Source of the DNA: an uncultured Rhodobacterales bacterium
Lineage (GTDB): Bacteria; Pseudomonadota; Alphaproteobacteria; Rhodobacterales; Rhodobacteraceae
Length of the DNA: 64,000 nucleotides
Direction: 5' to 3'
Assembly (NCBI GenBank): GCA_903873585.1
Contig: CAIQOV010000006.1
Location: forward strand, 1 to 64,000
Each line of letters starts with the position of its first letter. Position 1 is the stretch's first letter. Below, piece by piece: positions 1-7,589 of this stretch. A model generated the notes under the pieces. That model was not told the origin of the DNA and made no database searches. It saw nothing but the letters and a program-made list of their open reading frames with translations. A program made the position numbers and the translations under genes.

Positions 1-837
1 AAGTTCCACCGCTATGCTTGGCACGACCGCAAAGCTTGGTGGCAGCAAGAACAGGGCATCTTGGCCTATCTGATCTTGAACGGCACCTTGGGCAAAGACG
101 AATACCTGCAATATGCGCGGGAAGGTTCGGCGTTCTACAACGCTTGGTTCCTTGATGTGGAAGAAGGCGGGATTTACTTCAACGTTCTGGCCAACGGCAA
201 CCCGTTCGCTTTGGGCACGGAACGTGGCAAAGGCTCGCACTCGATGTCTGGCTATCACAGCTTCGAACTGTGCTATCTGGCCGCCGTGTACAGCAACTTG
301 CTGGTGAACAAAGAGCCGATGGACTTCTACTTCCGTCCCGCTCCGGGTGGTTTTGCTGACGGCATCCTGCGCGTTCAGCCCGACATCCTGCCGGTTGGCT
401 CTATCCGCATCGACCAAGTTTGGATCGACGGGCATGACTACGCCGACTTCGACGCGAACAAGCTGTTTGTGACCCTGCCCAAGGGGCACGGCGACATCAA
501 AGTGCGCGTCCGTATCGTGCCGACAACCAACCGCTTTGACGCCGACGTGCTAAGCGTTTCCGGCGGCGTGGCCAAGATCACCTTCTCGGGTGCTATGACC
601 TCGCAAGACCTGAAGTATCTGGACGAAGCTGTGAACTCGGCCTTCGCTCAGGGTGCCAACGCTTTGGACATCGACGCGTCCAAACTGGAAAGCATCTGCA
701 CCGAAGGCCTGCGCTATCTGGTGTTCCGCAAGCAAAAAGCTGGCGAAAACTTTGCGCTGGCCATTCGCGGCGCGAATTCCGCAGTGCGCGCGGCGATCGT
801 GGCTTCAACCTTCAGCCAGTCGATCACCCTGTCCTGA
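1..837 (+). CDS. AGE-family epimerase/isomerase domain with C-terminal STAS domain (5' partial)
   Basis: The frame is open from the first base, so the start lies outside; 278 residues are visible. The first ~160 residues resemble the C-terminal part of the (alpha/alpha)6 barrel of N-acylglucosamine 2-epimerase-like enzymes: WWQQEQG near the left edge, then an FYNAWF stretch and a GYHSFELCYLAA helix. The last ~95 residues look like a STAS domain, with a beta strand ending in LDIDAS and an ICTEGLR turn where anti-sigma-factor antagonists carry DSSGL. Thr would sit at the phospho-acceptor position. Sugar isomerase and regulatory modules in one chain is unusual. A short spacer with a terminator-like hairpin separates it from the DJ-1 gene. 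The substrate is unknown; the fold calls are by eye. Confidence 0.6.
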   Translation, partial: KFHRYAWHDRKAWWQQEQGILAYLILNGTLGKDEYLQYAREGSAFYNAWFLDVEEGGIYFNVLANGNPFALGTERGKGSHSMSGYHSFELCYLAAVYSNLLVNKEPMDFYFRPAPGGFADGILRVQPDILPVGSIRIDQVWIDGHDYADFDANKLFVTLPKGHGDIKVRVRIVPTTNRFDADVLSVSGGVAKITFSGAMTSQDLKYLDEAVNSAFAQGANALDIDASKLESICTEGLRYLVFRKQKAGENFALAIRGANSAVRAAIVASTFSQSITLS

Positions 838-845
838 TAAAAGCG

Positions 846-878
846 GTGGCGGCACATCACGTGCCGCCACTTTCCTTT
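846..878 (+). terminator. Intrinsic terminator-like hairpin after the AGE-STAS gene
   Basis: Perfect 10-bp arms GTGGCGGCAC (846-855) and GTGCCGCCAC (861-870) enclose a 5-nt loop and are followed by TTTCCTTT. It begins 8 bases after the stop codon and lies before the DJ-1 start. Confidence 0.65.
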
Positions 879-909
879 GCGCGATAACCCATTCAAGAAA
901 GCAAACGCC

Positions 910-1476
910 ATGGCCGCACCCAAAATCGCCATCCTGATCGAAAGCGACTTTTACGAGCACGAGATCTGGTATTACCACTACCGCTTCCTTGAAGCAGGCT
1001 ATGACGCCCAATTCATGTCGCGCCTTTGGGGCAATGACATGCTGACCTTTAAGGGCCACGAATATCACGCGCCCTTCGAATGCCGCGCCAGCTTGGAATC
1101 GCTGGATGACGCCACGCTTGACACCTATGCCGCGCTGATCGTGCCCTCGGGCATCGTGTCGGACCGTTTGCGCTATACCGATGATCTGAACAAAATCCCC
1201 CCCGCCGCTGACCTGTTGAAGCGCGCGTTCGCCAAGCCCAACCTGCTCAAGGGCATCATCTGCCACGGCCTGTGGCTTGCAGCCCCGGTTGTTGACGTGA
1301 TCAAGGGCCGCAGCCTGACCTGCCACCCGAACCTGCACGGCGACGCCTTGGCTTATGGCGCGAAGTTTGTGGATGAAGACGTGGTGGTTGATCGTGATCT
1401 TGTCACAGCACGCACGGGCGGCCACGCCCACCTGCTGGCCTCGACGCTGATCAAGATGATCGACGCCAAGCGCTAA
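910..1476 (+). CDS. DJ-1/PfpI family protein
   Basis: This is a 188-residue class I glutamine amidotransferase-like protein. The frame can be extended to TTG 877, but ATG 910 begins the conserved APKIAILIE strand and is preferred. The nucleophile-elbow Cys is visible in GIICHGLWLAAP, followed by a TARTGGHAHLL segment near the C terminus, as in PfpI/DJ-1 proteins annotated as proteases, deglycases or chaperones. It sits between an AGE-family enzyme and a GlgC-like enzyme, so a sugar-linked role (for example handling glycation or an unstable keto-sugar) is possible but is only inference from context. Confidence 0.75.
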   Translation: MAAPKIAILIESDFYEHEIWYYHYRFLEAGYDAQFMSRLWGNDMLTFKGHEYHAPFECRASLESLDDATLDTYAALIVPSGIVSDRLRYTDDLNKIPPAADLLKRAFAKPNLLKGIICHGLWLAAPVVDVIKGRSLTCHPNLHGDALAYGAKFVDEDVVVDRDLVTARTGGHAHLLASTLIKMIDAKR

Positions 1477-1485
1477 GATAGGCCG

Positions 1486-2391
1486 ATGTCCACGACCGTG
1501 ACAGCCTCAAAGATTAAATCAGGGCAAGACGGCGTTGTTGCTGTTCTGCTGGCAGGTGGTCGTGGAACGCGGTTGGGTGATTTGACGGCAAACGAAAGCA
1601 AGCCGGCTGTGCCGTTCTTGGGCGAGTTGCGGATCGTTGACTTTGTGATGGCCAATGCGCTTGCATCGGGCATCACATCAATGACGGTCTGCACACAATG
1701 GGCGCCGACAGCGTTGGTGCACCATTTGCAGTACCATTGGGCCCCCCAATTCCGTGACGGACTAACCTTTCGCTATGGGCCTGATGTCGTCGGAGATGCC
1801 GGTTTCGAAGGCACGGCACATGCCGTTGCAAGTTTGGCCGAAGAGTTCGATAACTCCGGGGTCAAGGAACTGTTGGTTCTGTCTGCCGACCATGTCTATC
1901 AGATGGATTACCGGGAACTGGTCACTTCGCACCGAAAATCGGGTAAACCGATGACAGTGGCAAGCCTGCCTGTGCCCCTATCAGAAGCCACAGGTTTTGG
2001 CGTGTTTGAGGTGGAAGGCGCTTGCCATGCTAAGCGCTTTGTCGAAAAGCCGAAAAAGCCCCCCGCCATGGCCGAAGCCCCAGACCGCGCCTTGGCCAGC
2101 ATGGGGATTTATGTGGCGCAGTGGAGTTGGCTACGCAGAATCTTGAACGCAAGCCCCTTGCCTTTGGATTTTGGCATCGACGTTTTGCCAAAGGCGGTTG
2201 AGCTAGGGGAAGTTGGCGTTTTCTGTTTTGCCGATCCTAACCCTAAGAAAACGCCCTACTGGCGCGATGTGGGAACTGTCGATGCGCTCGAAAGCGCGCG
2301 CCGCGATTTCGAAACCGAAAAACGGCCGTTTAGTTTACCGATTTTGCCGAACAATGTGGCGGCTTATCCCCAAGCCACACACCGAGTTTAG
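1486..2391 (+). CDS. GlgC-like sugar-1-phosphate nucleotidyltransferase, C-terminally truncated at an IS
   Basis: The protein has 301 residues. The nucleotidyltransferase domain has the signature LLAGGRGTRLG (about residues 21-31) followed by ESKPAVPF, and later SADHVYQMDY, FVEKPKKP and PYWRDVGTVDA, the hallmarks of glucose-1-phosphate adenylyltransferases. Family members have about 420 residues and end in a left-handed beta-helix, which is absent here. The stop codon TAG is built from a TA dinucleotide (2389-2390) plus the first base of the IS630 left end. The simplest reading is that the insertion removed the C terminus. A natural short paralogue cannot be excluded because the last ~30 residues do not follow the usual GlgC pattern. 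It starts 10 bases after the DJ-1 gene. Confidence 0.75.
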   Translation: MSTTVTASKIKSGQDGVVAVLLAGGRGTRLGDLTANESKPAVPFLGELRIVDFVMANALASGITSMTVCTQWAPTALVHHLQYHWAPQFRDGLTFRYGPDVVGDAGFEGTAHAVASLAEEFDNSGVKELLVLSADHVYQMDYRELVTSHRKSGKPMTVASLPVPLSEATGFGVFEVEGACHAKRFVEKPKKPPAMAEAPDRALASMGIYVAQWSWLRRILNASPLPLDFGIDVLPKAVELGEVGVFCFADPNPKKTPYWRDVGTVDALESARRDFETEKRPFSLPILPNNVAAYPQATHRV

Positions 2392-2738
2392 AGCGTGTTG
2401 CGTTCAATCTGTTTCATATCCTGCGACTTTGAAAGATTGTAGTATTCTTCTTCCCTGAAGAGGCAGCAGACATGCCCGACCGCCTTCATAGATGGTCATA
2501 GGTCCTGGTGGATGCCTTTCGGATCAGGGTCTTGAGCCTGGCGAATGCCATCTCGATGGGATTGAGATCGGGGCTGTTTGGCGGCAGCAACAGGAACCAC
2601 GCTCCAATTTCTTTCAGGATCGCTGCGGCCTTTGGGCTGCGGTGGGTTGCGAGGTTGTCGAGGATCAAGACGCCGCTCTTGTGCAATATTGGGGCCAGTT
2701 GTGTTTCGATAAAGAGGTCGAAGAACTCCCGTTTCATA
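2388..2738 (-). pseudogene. IS630 transposase C-terminal remnant (frameshifted)
   Basis: The minus strand encodes the DDE C-terminal core: ILDNLATHRSP, a LLPPNSPDLNPIEM block carrying the catalytic acidic residues, and ARTYDHL-type ending. After TYDHL the frame hits TGA (2486-2488). Restoring one base (TG to TGG) continues the family pattern LWKAVGHVCC and FREEEYYN up to a TAA at 2388-2390. Upstream of about 2738 the reading frame no longer matches the transposase. This is a decayed copy with at least one frameshift and no N terminus. Confidence 0.7.
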
Positions 2739-2785
2739 GTAAGCGTTTCCTGGCCCCCACATTCCAGCCTTTCGCCCCATCTGCG
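2391..2785 (-). mobile_element. Truncated IS630-family element
   Basis: The left end GAGCGTGTTGCG begins directly after TA (2389-2390), the target dinucleotide of IS630/Tc1-type elements. The transposase remnant reads leftwards. I could not find a matching inverted terminal repeat on the right, so that end appears lost. The element is broken and should not move by itself. Confidence 0.7.
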
Positions 2786-2947
2786 ATGCCACACCTGATG
2801 GAGATTGGGTGGAGGTTCGCGATCGCGACTACGGTGGAGTTTCTCAGGGACTACGGGGTGGGCATCCGGACCAAAGGGGACCGACACTGGCCGAATGAGA
2901 TGACGGCGCTGATTGTGGCCAAGTGCCTGAAGCGGTCATCCGGGTAA
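2786..2947 (+). pseudogene. Probable IS66-type OrfA fragment
   Basis: A short open stretch contains GDRHWPNEMTALIVAKCL, which resembles the helix-turn-helix start of IS66 OrfA proteins (DRRHWPDEVKARIVAESL type). It then loses the expected GATVNEVARR continuation and stops at 2947. No partner OrfB/TnpC lies nearby. The assignment is from memory of the family pattern and is tentative. Confidence 0.35.
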
Positions 2948-3345
2948 TCCCCCCAAAATCTGCCCCAAGGCGAGGGAATCACAAATCAGCCTTATGAGTA
3001 TCCCGAATCATATTGACCACAACATGCTCGAGTGCACCGAAAACAGACCGCATGAGGACTCGCCGCTGCAAAAGCGGTTCCAAGACAGCAAAAACGGCAC
3101 AATATGCCCGAACAAGGCGTCGTCCCAACGATCAGGAGGCAATCCCGGCGAAGCCGATGTCGTTGATCAGACGTTCCTTAACCTGGTCGGAAATCTCAGA
3201 AAAGATTTGCACATTAAAGTTTTATAGTTTACCAGTTCTTACGTGTTATAAAAAATTCACGTTCAAAGGTTTGAACTTCAAGGCTCTGCAAGGTAGCTTG
3301 ATAATAAAATTTACTTTGTAGTGAAAAAACCTGTGGAGATCAGCT
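2948..3345. other. Gene-poor, AT-rich junction between IS debris and the ankyrin gene
   Basis: No convincing gene is visible. On the minus strand a short frame around 3145-3220 (IFSEISDQVKERLINDIG) looks coding-like but I cannot assign it. From about 3200 the sequence becomes AT-rich up to the ankyrin-gene start and may hold its promoter. No clear -10/-35 pair was defined. Confidence 0.4.
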
Positions 3346-4422
3346 ATGACGCCGAACACCTCTAACAACACGCAGCTCAGCCTGTTTGCGGCTATTAAAG
3401 CCCACGACCTTCAAGCCGCATCGCAGGCAATTCTAAACGGCGCCGATGTTAACAAGCGCGGTCCGCTTGGTCAGGCGGCGATACATCTCGCAGCCGGCCG
3501 GGGCTACGTACAAATGGTCGCCAAGTTGCTAGAGTCGGGTGCTGATGTGCACGCACTTGATTCCACAATGGGCGCCTCGCCGCTGCACTTTGCGGCAGCC
3601 GGCGGGGTGGCTGACGTGGCCGATCTTTTGCTGTCGGCCGGCGCCTTCATAAATCTGCAGTCGGCCACCGTCGGCCTTACGCCGCTGATGAACGCCATCT
3701 GGGCCAAGCAGGTCGGCATGGTCGGCTTCCTGCTCGAAAAAGGTGCCGCCATTGAGATCAAATCGCATCTGGGCGGCGCAACCGCCTGGGACTTCATTGG
3801 CAAAGAGGTGATTTGGACGGCTGGATTCACCAATCCAGAGCAGGAAGCCTGGGGTCGCGATATCCGTGCCGTGCTCGAAATGCAGAAGACCAAGGACGAG
3901 GCGACACTGGCGGGGCAGAAGCTGATGGCGGCAGTTCAGGCAGGCGATGTCGCAGCCGCCAAGGCGCAGATCGCCGCCGGAGCAGATGTGAACCTCAAGA
4001 CGCCTGTGGTTGCCAACGGCAATGACGGCCAGACGCCACTCTTGGTCGCGTGTTTTCTCGGCCACACCGAGATTGTACGCGCTCTGCTAGCCGCAGGTGC
4101 CAATCCGCGCATCACCGATTACCTGCTACAGGCGACGCCGATTCATAAAGCCGCCTACGCCGGCCGTGCAAGCGCACTGCTGGCACTGCGCGAGGACGGA
4201 ACTGGCGATATTAACGCTCAGGGGCCGTACAACGGTTATACCGCCATGCACGATTCGGTCTGGCATGGCCATGCCGATTGCCTTGCGGTGATCCTCGATT
4301 GGCCCGGCGTGCGCTTCGACCTTGTGGGCTTCGACGGCCTCACGCCCGCGGGCTTGGCTGAGCGCCTTGGCTACATGGAGATGGTGCAGATGATTAATAG
4401 ATATATGCCTAGTCATCCTTGA
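3346..4422 (+). CDS. Ankyrin-repeat protein
   Basis: The 358-residue protein has no signal peptide. Ankyrin units run through residues ~10-140 (LFAAIKAHDLQAA, AAIHLAAGRGYVQMVAKLLESGADV, SPLHFAAAGGVADVADLLLSAGA, TPLMNAIWAKQVGMVGFLLEKGA) and again from ~190 to 350 (LMAAVQAGDVAAAKAQIAAG, TPLLVACFLGHTEIVRALLAAGAN, TPIHKAAYAG). A less regular linker (~145-190) lies between the two blocks. It is presumably a cytoplasmic protein-binding scaffold. It lies between IS remnants next to a cupin gene, suggesting a transferred or IS-mobilised segment. The partner is unknown. Confidence 0.85.
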   Translation: MTPNTSNNTQLSLFAAIKAHDLQAASQAILNGADVNKRGPLGQAAIHLAAGRGYVQMVAKLLESGADVHALDSTMGASPLHFAAAGGVADVADLLLSAGAFINLQSATVGLTPLMNAIWAKQVGMVGFLLEKGAAIEIKSHLGGATAWDFIGKEVIWTAGFTNPEQEAWGRDIRAVLEMQKTKDEATLAGQKLMAAVQAGDVAAAKAQIAAGADVNLKTPVVANGNDGQTPLLVACFLGHTEIVRALLAAGANPRITDYLLQATPIHKAAYAGRASALLALREDGTGDINAQGPYNGYTAMHDSVWHGHADCLAVILDWPGVRFDLVGFDGLTPAGLAERLGYMEMVQMINRYMPSHP

Positions 4423-4527
4423 CCTAAAACGCTGAAGCTTTATATGAATTTTTCCGGAAGTGCCTTTCGATGTTAGTGCACTTAGTCGAATAAAAGCCGG
4501 AGTTGCAACGAGTAAAGGAGTTACACT

Positions 4528-5064
4528 GTGCCGATCTTTAATCTTAAGTCCTACACGGATATCGTCCCGGCGAGCCACCGGGTATTTCACGACTACACGG
4601 TCGACGTCACCGAGGAGTACAAGAGCAACGAGGAGAATTGGATCCCTTATGTCGAGGGAGTGCATTTCCTACCGTTGTGGTTCGGCACCCGCAGCCAACC
4701 GGGCTTCAGCAACATTCTGCGTGTTCAGCCCGGCAAGCAGCTAAACCCGCACTTCCATCCCACTGGCGTATTCGGCTTTACTATGTCCGGATCGTGGCGC
4801 TACTTGGAGCATGACTGGGTTGCCACCCCCGGCACGTTTCTCTGGGAACCACCGGGTGAGGCGCATACTCTCGTAGTACCAGCCGACGCAAAGGAGCCAA
4901 TGCAGACTTACTTCATCAGCCTCGGCGGTTTGATCTACCTGGACAATATGGAGAACGGCGTGCCGATCGCCTATGATGACGGTTTTACACTGCTTGAGAT
5001 CAGCCTCAACTACTACAAGCAGATCGGCCGCGACCTAGACGAACTGTACAAGCTCTGCCGTTAA
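4528..5064 (+). CDS. Cupin dioxygenase-like protein (2,4'-dihydroxyacetophenone dioxygenase type)
   Basis: The 178-residue protein starts at GTG 4528, with a strong AAAGGAG ribosome-binding site at 4514-4520. The cupin core has metal-ligand histidines in LNPHFHPTG and EPPGEAHTL, and an HDWVATPGTFLWEPPGE block like that of 2,4'-dihydroxyacetophenone dioxygenase and related single-domain cupins that cleave aromatic ketones. The exact substrate is inference; a generic ChrR-like cupin is the alternative. It lies 105 bases after the ankyrin gene on the same strand and is followed by a hairpin. Confidence 0.7.
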   Translation: MPIFNLKSYTDIVPASHRVFHDYTVDVTEEYKSNEENWIPYVEGVHFLPLWFGTRSQPGFSNILRVQPGKQLNPHFHPTGVFGFTMSGSWRYLEHDWVATPGTFLWEPPGEAHTLVVPADAKEPMQTYFISLGGLIYLDNMENGVPIAYDDGFTLLEISLNYYKQIGRDLDELYKLCR

Positions 5065-5115
5065 CCCGCGGCCAAGGCGCAGGCGGCACATAGCGATCTA
5101 ATGGTATGCAAAACA

Positions 5116-5138
5116 CCTGGCGCCTCCATGGCGCCAGG
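5116..5138 (+). terminator. Hairpin after the cupin gene
   Basis: A perfect 9-bp inverted repeat CCTGGCGCC / GGCGCCAGG has a 5-nt loop. It is followed by CATTTATTT, only a partial T-tract, so it is either a terminator or a remnant palindrome near the IS debris. Confidence 0.45.
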
Positions 5139-5196
5139 CATTTATTTAAGGTGACGTGAAGCGCGCATCGCGGCCTGTGGCCTGGCATGCAAATGA

Positions 5197-5436
5197 TTGC
5201 GCAAGAACTATTTGAGTATGCAACTGCACGCGCTGGCCTTCAAGCTGGCTCCCTTCCTGCGCTACATCGAGTTGCCCGAGGCCATGGCTGACTGGTCGTT
5301 GGCCAGCGTACAACTTAAGCTGATTAAGATTGAGGCGCGCGTGTTGCGCCACGCCAGCGCTATCACATTCCTACTGACAGATGTCGCTGTCAGCTTCACA
5401 ATGGTGCGCACCCTCCTTGCCGCCATCCGTCGATTA
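5197..5436 (+). pseudogene. IS1380-family transposase C-terminal fragment
   Basis: About 80 codons match the C terminus of IS1380-type transposases: LQLHALAYNL-like MQLHALAFKL, then LPEAMADWSLASVQLKLIKIEAR, RHASAITFLLTDVAV and a terminal LLAAIRRL. The upstream ~350 residues of the transposase are missing, and the match breaks off at about 5436 where an IS5-type remnant follows. The pattern is recalled, not searched. Confidence 0.6.
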
Positions 5437-5480
5437 CCAGCGCCAACGCTCTGCTCAGACTGCGATCCGGGTTCGAACTT

Positions 5481-5606
5481 AACAAGATCGAAAAAATGTT
5501 CGGGCACATCAAGGAATGGCGTAGGGTCGCCATACGGTTCGACTGACGCGCAGAAATCTTCCTGTCCGCCTGCGCACTTGCCGCAATCGTATTGTTCTGG
5601 CTATGA
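5481..5606 (+). pseudogene. IS5-family transposase C-terminal fragment with internal stop
   Basis: The frame reads NKIEKMFGHIKEWRRVAIRFD, then TGA (5544-5546), then RAEIFLSACALAAIVLFWL and stop. This is the typical C terminus of IS5-group transposases (RIENMFARLKDWRRIAMRYDR pattern). The in-frame TGA stands where CGA (Arg) is expected, so it is a nonsense mutation in a truncated gene. Confidence 0.65.
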
Positions 5607-5637
5607 GCCCTGAGCCCTGAGCCCTGAGCCCTGAGCC
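5604..5637 (+). repeat. Tandem heptamer repeat TGAGCCC, about 4.9 copies
   Basis: The unit TGAGCCC occurs four times without mismatch, followed by TGAGCC. The first unit contains the stop codon of the IS5 transposase fragment. Confidence 0.9.
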
Positions 5638-5677
5638 TAAGTATTTAATTCCGATTGCGGTTGCCCCACCCAACAGG

Positions 5678-5695
5678 TCGTCACCAAACTTTCAC
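5678..5695 (+). promoter_or_regulatory. Candidate Pho box upstream of phnC
   Basis: Two 7-mers, TCGTCAC and CTTTCAC, are separated by CAAA, giving the 7-4-7 direct-repeat layout of PhoB boxes (consensus half-site CTGTCAT/C). They match CTGTCAC at 5 and 6 of 7 positions. The element lies about 65 bases upstream of the phnC start, where phosphate-starvation control would be expected. It was found by eye only. Confidence 0.4.
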
Positions 5696-5758
5696 AACCT
5701 TGATGTTCCTTCGTCACATTGAACCGCTACCTGCTGACCATTCTAAAGGGGTTTGCAG

Positions 5759-6565
5759 GTGCTTGAAGTCAAACACGTCACACGTCGCTTTGGGGCGAAA
5801 GCCGCTGTGGATCAGGCCAGCTTTACGGTGGCAGGGTCTGCATTTGTCGGCGTGATCGGTCGGTCAGGGGCAGGCAAATCCACGCTTCTGCGGATGATCA
5901 ACCGCCTGACCGATGCGTCCGCTGGTGAGATTGTGTTTGACGGGCGCAATATCCTTTCGCTGCACGGCGCTGACAAACGCGCATGGCAAAGCCAGTGCGC
6001 GATGATCTTCCAGCAGTTCAACTTGGTGCCGCGGATGGATGTGGCCTCGAATGTGCTGCACGGTATTTTGAACCGCCGCTCGACCTTGGCCACGATGTTC
6101 AACGTCTGGCCGCAGGCAGACATTCTGCGCGCTTTGACGATCCTTGATCGGCTGGGCATTTCCGAACAAGCCCCCAAACGGGCCGAGGCGCTTTCGGGCG
6201 GCCAACAGCAGCGCGTGGCGATTGCGCGGGCCTTGATGCAAGACCCCAAGATCATCCTAGCCGATGAACCCATCGCCTCGCTTGATCCGATGAACGCGCA
6301 GGTCGTGATGGATACTCTGCGCCGCATTCATGACGAGGATGGCCGCATGGTCGTGGCCAACCTGCACACGTTGGATACCGCGCGCCGCTACTGTGACCGC
6401 GTGATTGGTATGCGCGACGGGCGCATCGTGTTTGACGGCACCCCCGACCAGTTAACCACCAGCGTGGCCCGCGACATTTACGGCGCTGACGACAGCTTTA
6501 ACGAAAGCGCCACCTCAACCGCAATTCCAGCCGATACGGCCTATGCCGAAACGATGCTGGCCTAA
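5759..6565 (+). CDS. phnC: Phosphonate ABC transporter ATP-binding protein
   Basis: The protein has 268 residues from GTG 5759, chosen because AAAGGGG (5745-5751) is seven bases upstream; TTG 5753 would lie too close. Walker [10 protein letters not shown] is at residues 34-42, the signature LSGGQQQR is near 146, and Walker B is [12 protein letters not shown]. It powers uptake of phosphonates bound by PhnD through the two PhnE permeases encoded downstream. It is the first gene of phnCDE1E2, and its upstream region carries a candidate Pho box immediately right of IS debris. Confidence 0.92.
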   Translation: MLEVKHVTRRFGAKAAVDQASFTVAGSAFVGVIGRSGAGKSTLLRMINRLTDASAGEIVFDGRNILSLHGADKRAWQSQCAMIFQQFNLVPRMDVASNVLHGILNRRSTLATMFNVWPQADILRALTILDRLGISEQAPKRAEALSGGQQQRVAIARALMQDPKIILADEPIASLDPMNAQVVMDTLRRIHDEDGRMVVANLHTLDTARRYCDRVIGMRDGRIVFDGTPDQLTTSVARDIYGADDSFNESATSTAIPADTAYAETMLA

Positions 6566-6630
6566 GTTCCACCCCGGCCGTTTTGGCCAACTTTGTTCCC
6601 GGCCCATTGGGCCAAACTCTGGAGACGACC

Positions 6631-7530
6631 ATGAAAAAGCTGCTCGCCGTTTTGGCTGCTACCACCGTTCTGGCATCCCCTGCTTTCGCGCAAGATGCGA
6701 TCAAAGAATTTAACATCGGCATTCTGGGCGGCGAAAACGCTCAAGACCGTATCACCGGCAACGAATGCTACCGTGCTGCGATCGAAGCCGCTTTGGGCGT
6801 TCCGGTCAAACTGTTCACGCCCGCTGACTATGACGGCGTGATCCAAGGTTTGCTGGGCGGCACGATTGACATGGCATGGCTTGGTGCTTCGGCCTATGCC
6901 AAAACCGTGCTGACCGACGAGAAGGCCGTTGAAGCGCGCCTGATCCCCGTGAACGTTGACGGCACACAAGGCTATTACTCGATCGGTATCGCCAACAAAG
7001 CTTCGGGCATCACCTCGATGGACGACGCCAAGGGCCATTCCTTCGCCTTCGCTGAACCCAACTCGACCTCGGGCTATTTGGTTCCCGCGTCGGAACTGAC
7101 CGCCAAGTACGGCGATCTGGCGGCTTACTTCAAATCGACCGCTTTCTCGGGTGGGCACGAGCAGACCATCGTTGGCGTTGCCAACGGCACCTATGACGCT
7201 GGCGTGACCAACGCTGACATGATCGGCAACTTCGCTGACGGCTACACCTCGGGCGCGCTGCGCAAGGCGGTTGACGGTGGTTTGGTTGACATGAACAATC
7301 TGGTCGAAATCTGGCACTCGGCCCTGATCCCGAACGGCCCGCTGGTTGTGCGCGCTGCTTTGCCGGCTGACGTGAAAGACAAAGCGACGGCTGTCACCGC
7401 TGACCTGCCCGAAATCGACCACGCCTGCGCTGCTTCGATCAACGGCGGCGAGCTGACAGACTTCGTTCCGGTCGATGCCGCTGTCTACGCCGGCATCTTG
7501 GAAGCCCGCAAACTGCAGGACAAGCAGTAA
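6631..7530 (+). CDS. phnD: Phosphonate-binding periplasmic protein
   Basis: The protein has 299 residues from ATG 6631 (GGAG upstream). A signal peptide of ~23 residues starts MKKLLAVLAATTVLA and is cleaved around AFAQ. The mature part is a type II periplasmic binding protein with the PhnD pattern: NIGILGGENAQDR near the start, VIQGLLGGTIDMAWLG, then FAEPNSTSGYLVP and IWHSALIPNGP. It captures organophosphonates for the ABC importer. A strong hairpin follows the stop, probably lowering expression of the permease genes relative to PhnD. Confidence 0.92.
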   Translation: MKKLLAVLAATTVLASPAFAQDAIKEFNIGILGGENAQDRITGNECYRAAIEAALGVPVKLFTPADYDGVIQGLLGGTIDMAWLGASAYAKTVLTDEKAVEARLIPVNVDGTQGYYSIGIANKASGITSMDDAKGHSFAFAEPNSTSGYLVPASELTAKYGDLAAYFKSTAFSGGHEQTIVGVANGTYDAGVTNADMIGNFADGYTSGALRKAVDGGLVDMNNLVEIWHSALIPNGPLVVRAALPADVKDKATAVTADLPEIDHACAASINGGELTDFVPVDAAVYAGILEARKLQDKQ

Positions 7531-7544
7531 TCTTAGCATCCAAC

Positions 7545-7580
7545 GCCGGGCCCTTGCGAAAGGGCCCGGCTTCTTCTTTT
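7545..7580 (+). terminator. Intra-operon terminator/attenuator between phnD and phnE1
   Basis: Arms GCCGGGCCCTT (7545-7555) and AAGGGCCCGGC (7560-7570) form a perfect 11-bp stem with a GCGA loop, followed by TTCTTCTTTT. It ends ten bases before the phnE1 ATG. This is typical of the gap after an abundant binding-protein gene. Confidence 0.8.
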
Positions 7581-7589
7581 GGGGGCCCC

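Noticed and set aside
805-1431. Long open frame on the minus strand opposite the DJ-1 gene
   Set aside because: It is the GC-rich antisense shadow of a clear coding gene, has no start-site support and no recognisable protein pattern.
2994-3227. 77-codon plus-strand frame left of the ankyrin gene
   Set aside because: No ribosome-binding site, no family pattern, and it sits in decayed IS sequence.
5604-5637. Heptamer array as a CRISPR or iteron origin
   Set aside because: Units are directly adjacent with no spacers, are too short and few, and no cas or rep gene is nearby.
6562-7539. 325-codon open frame opposite phnD
   Set aside because: phnD has a signal peptide, ribosome-binding site and family motifs; the antisense frame is a codon-bias artefact.
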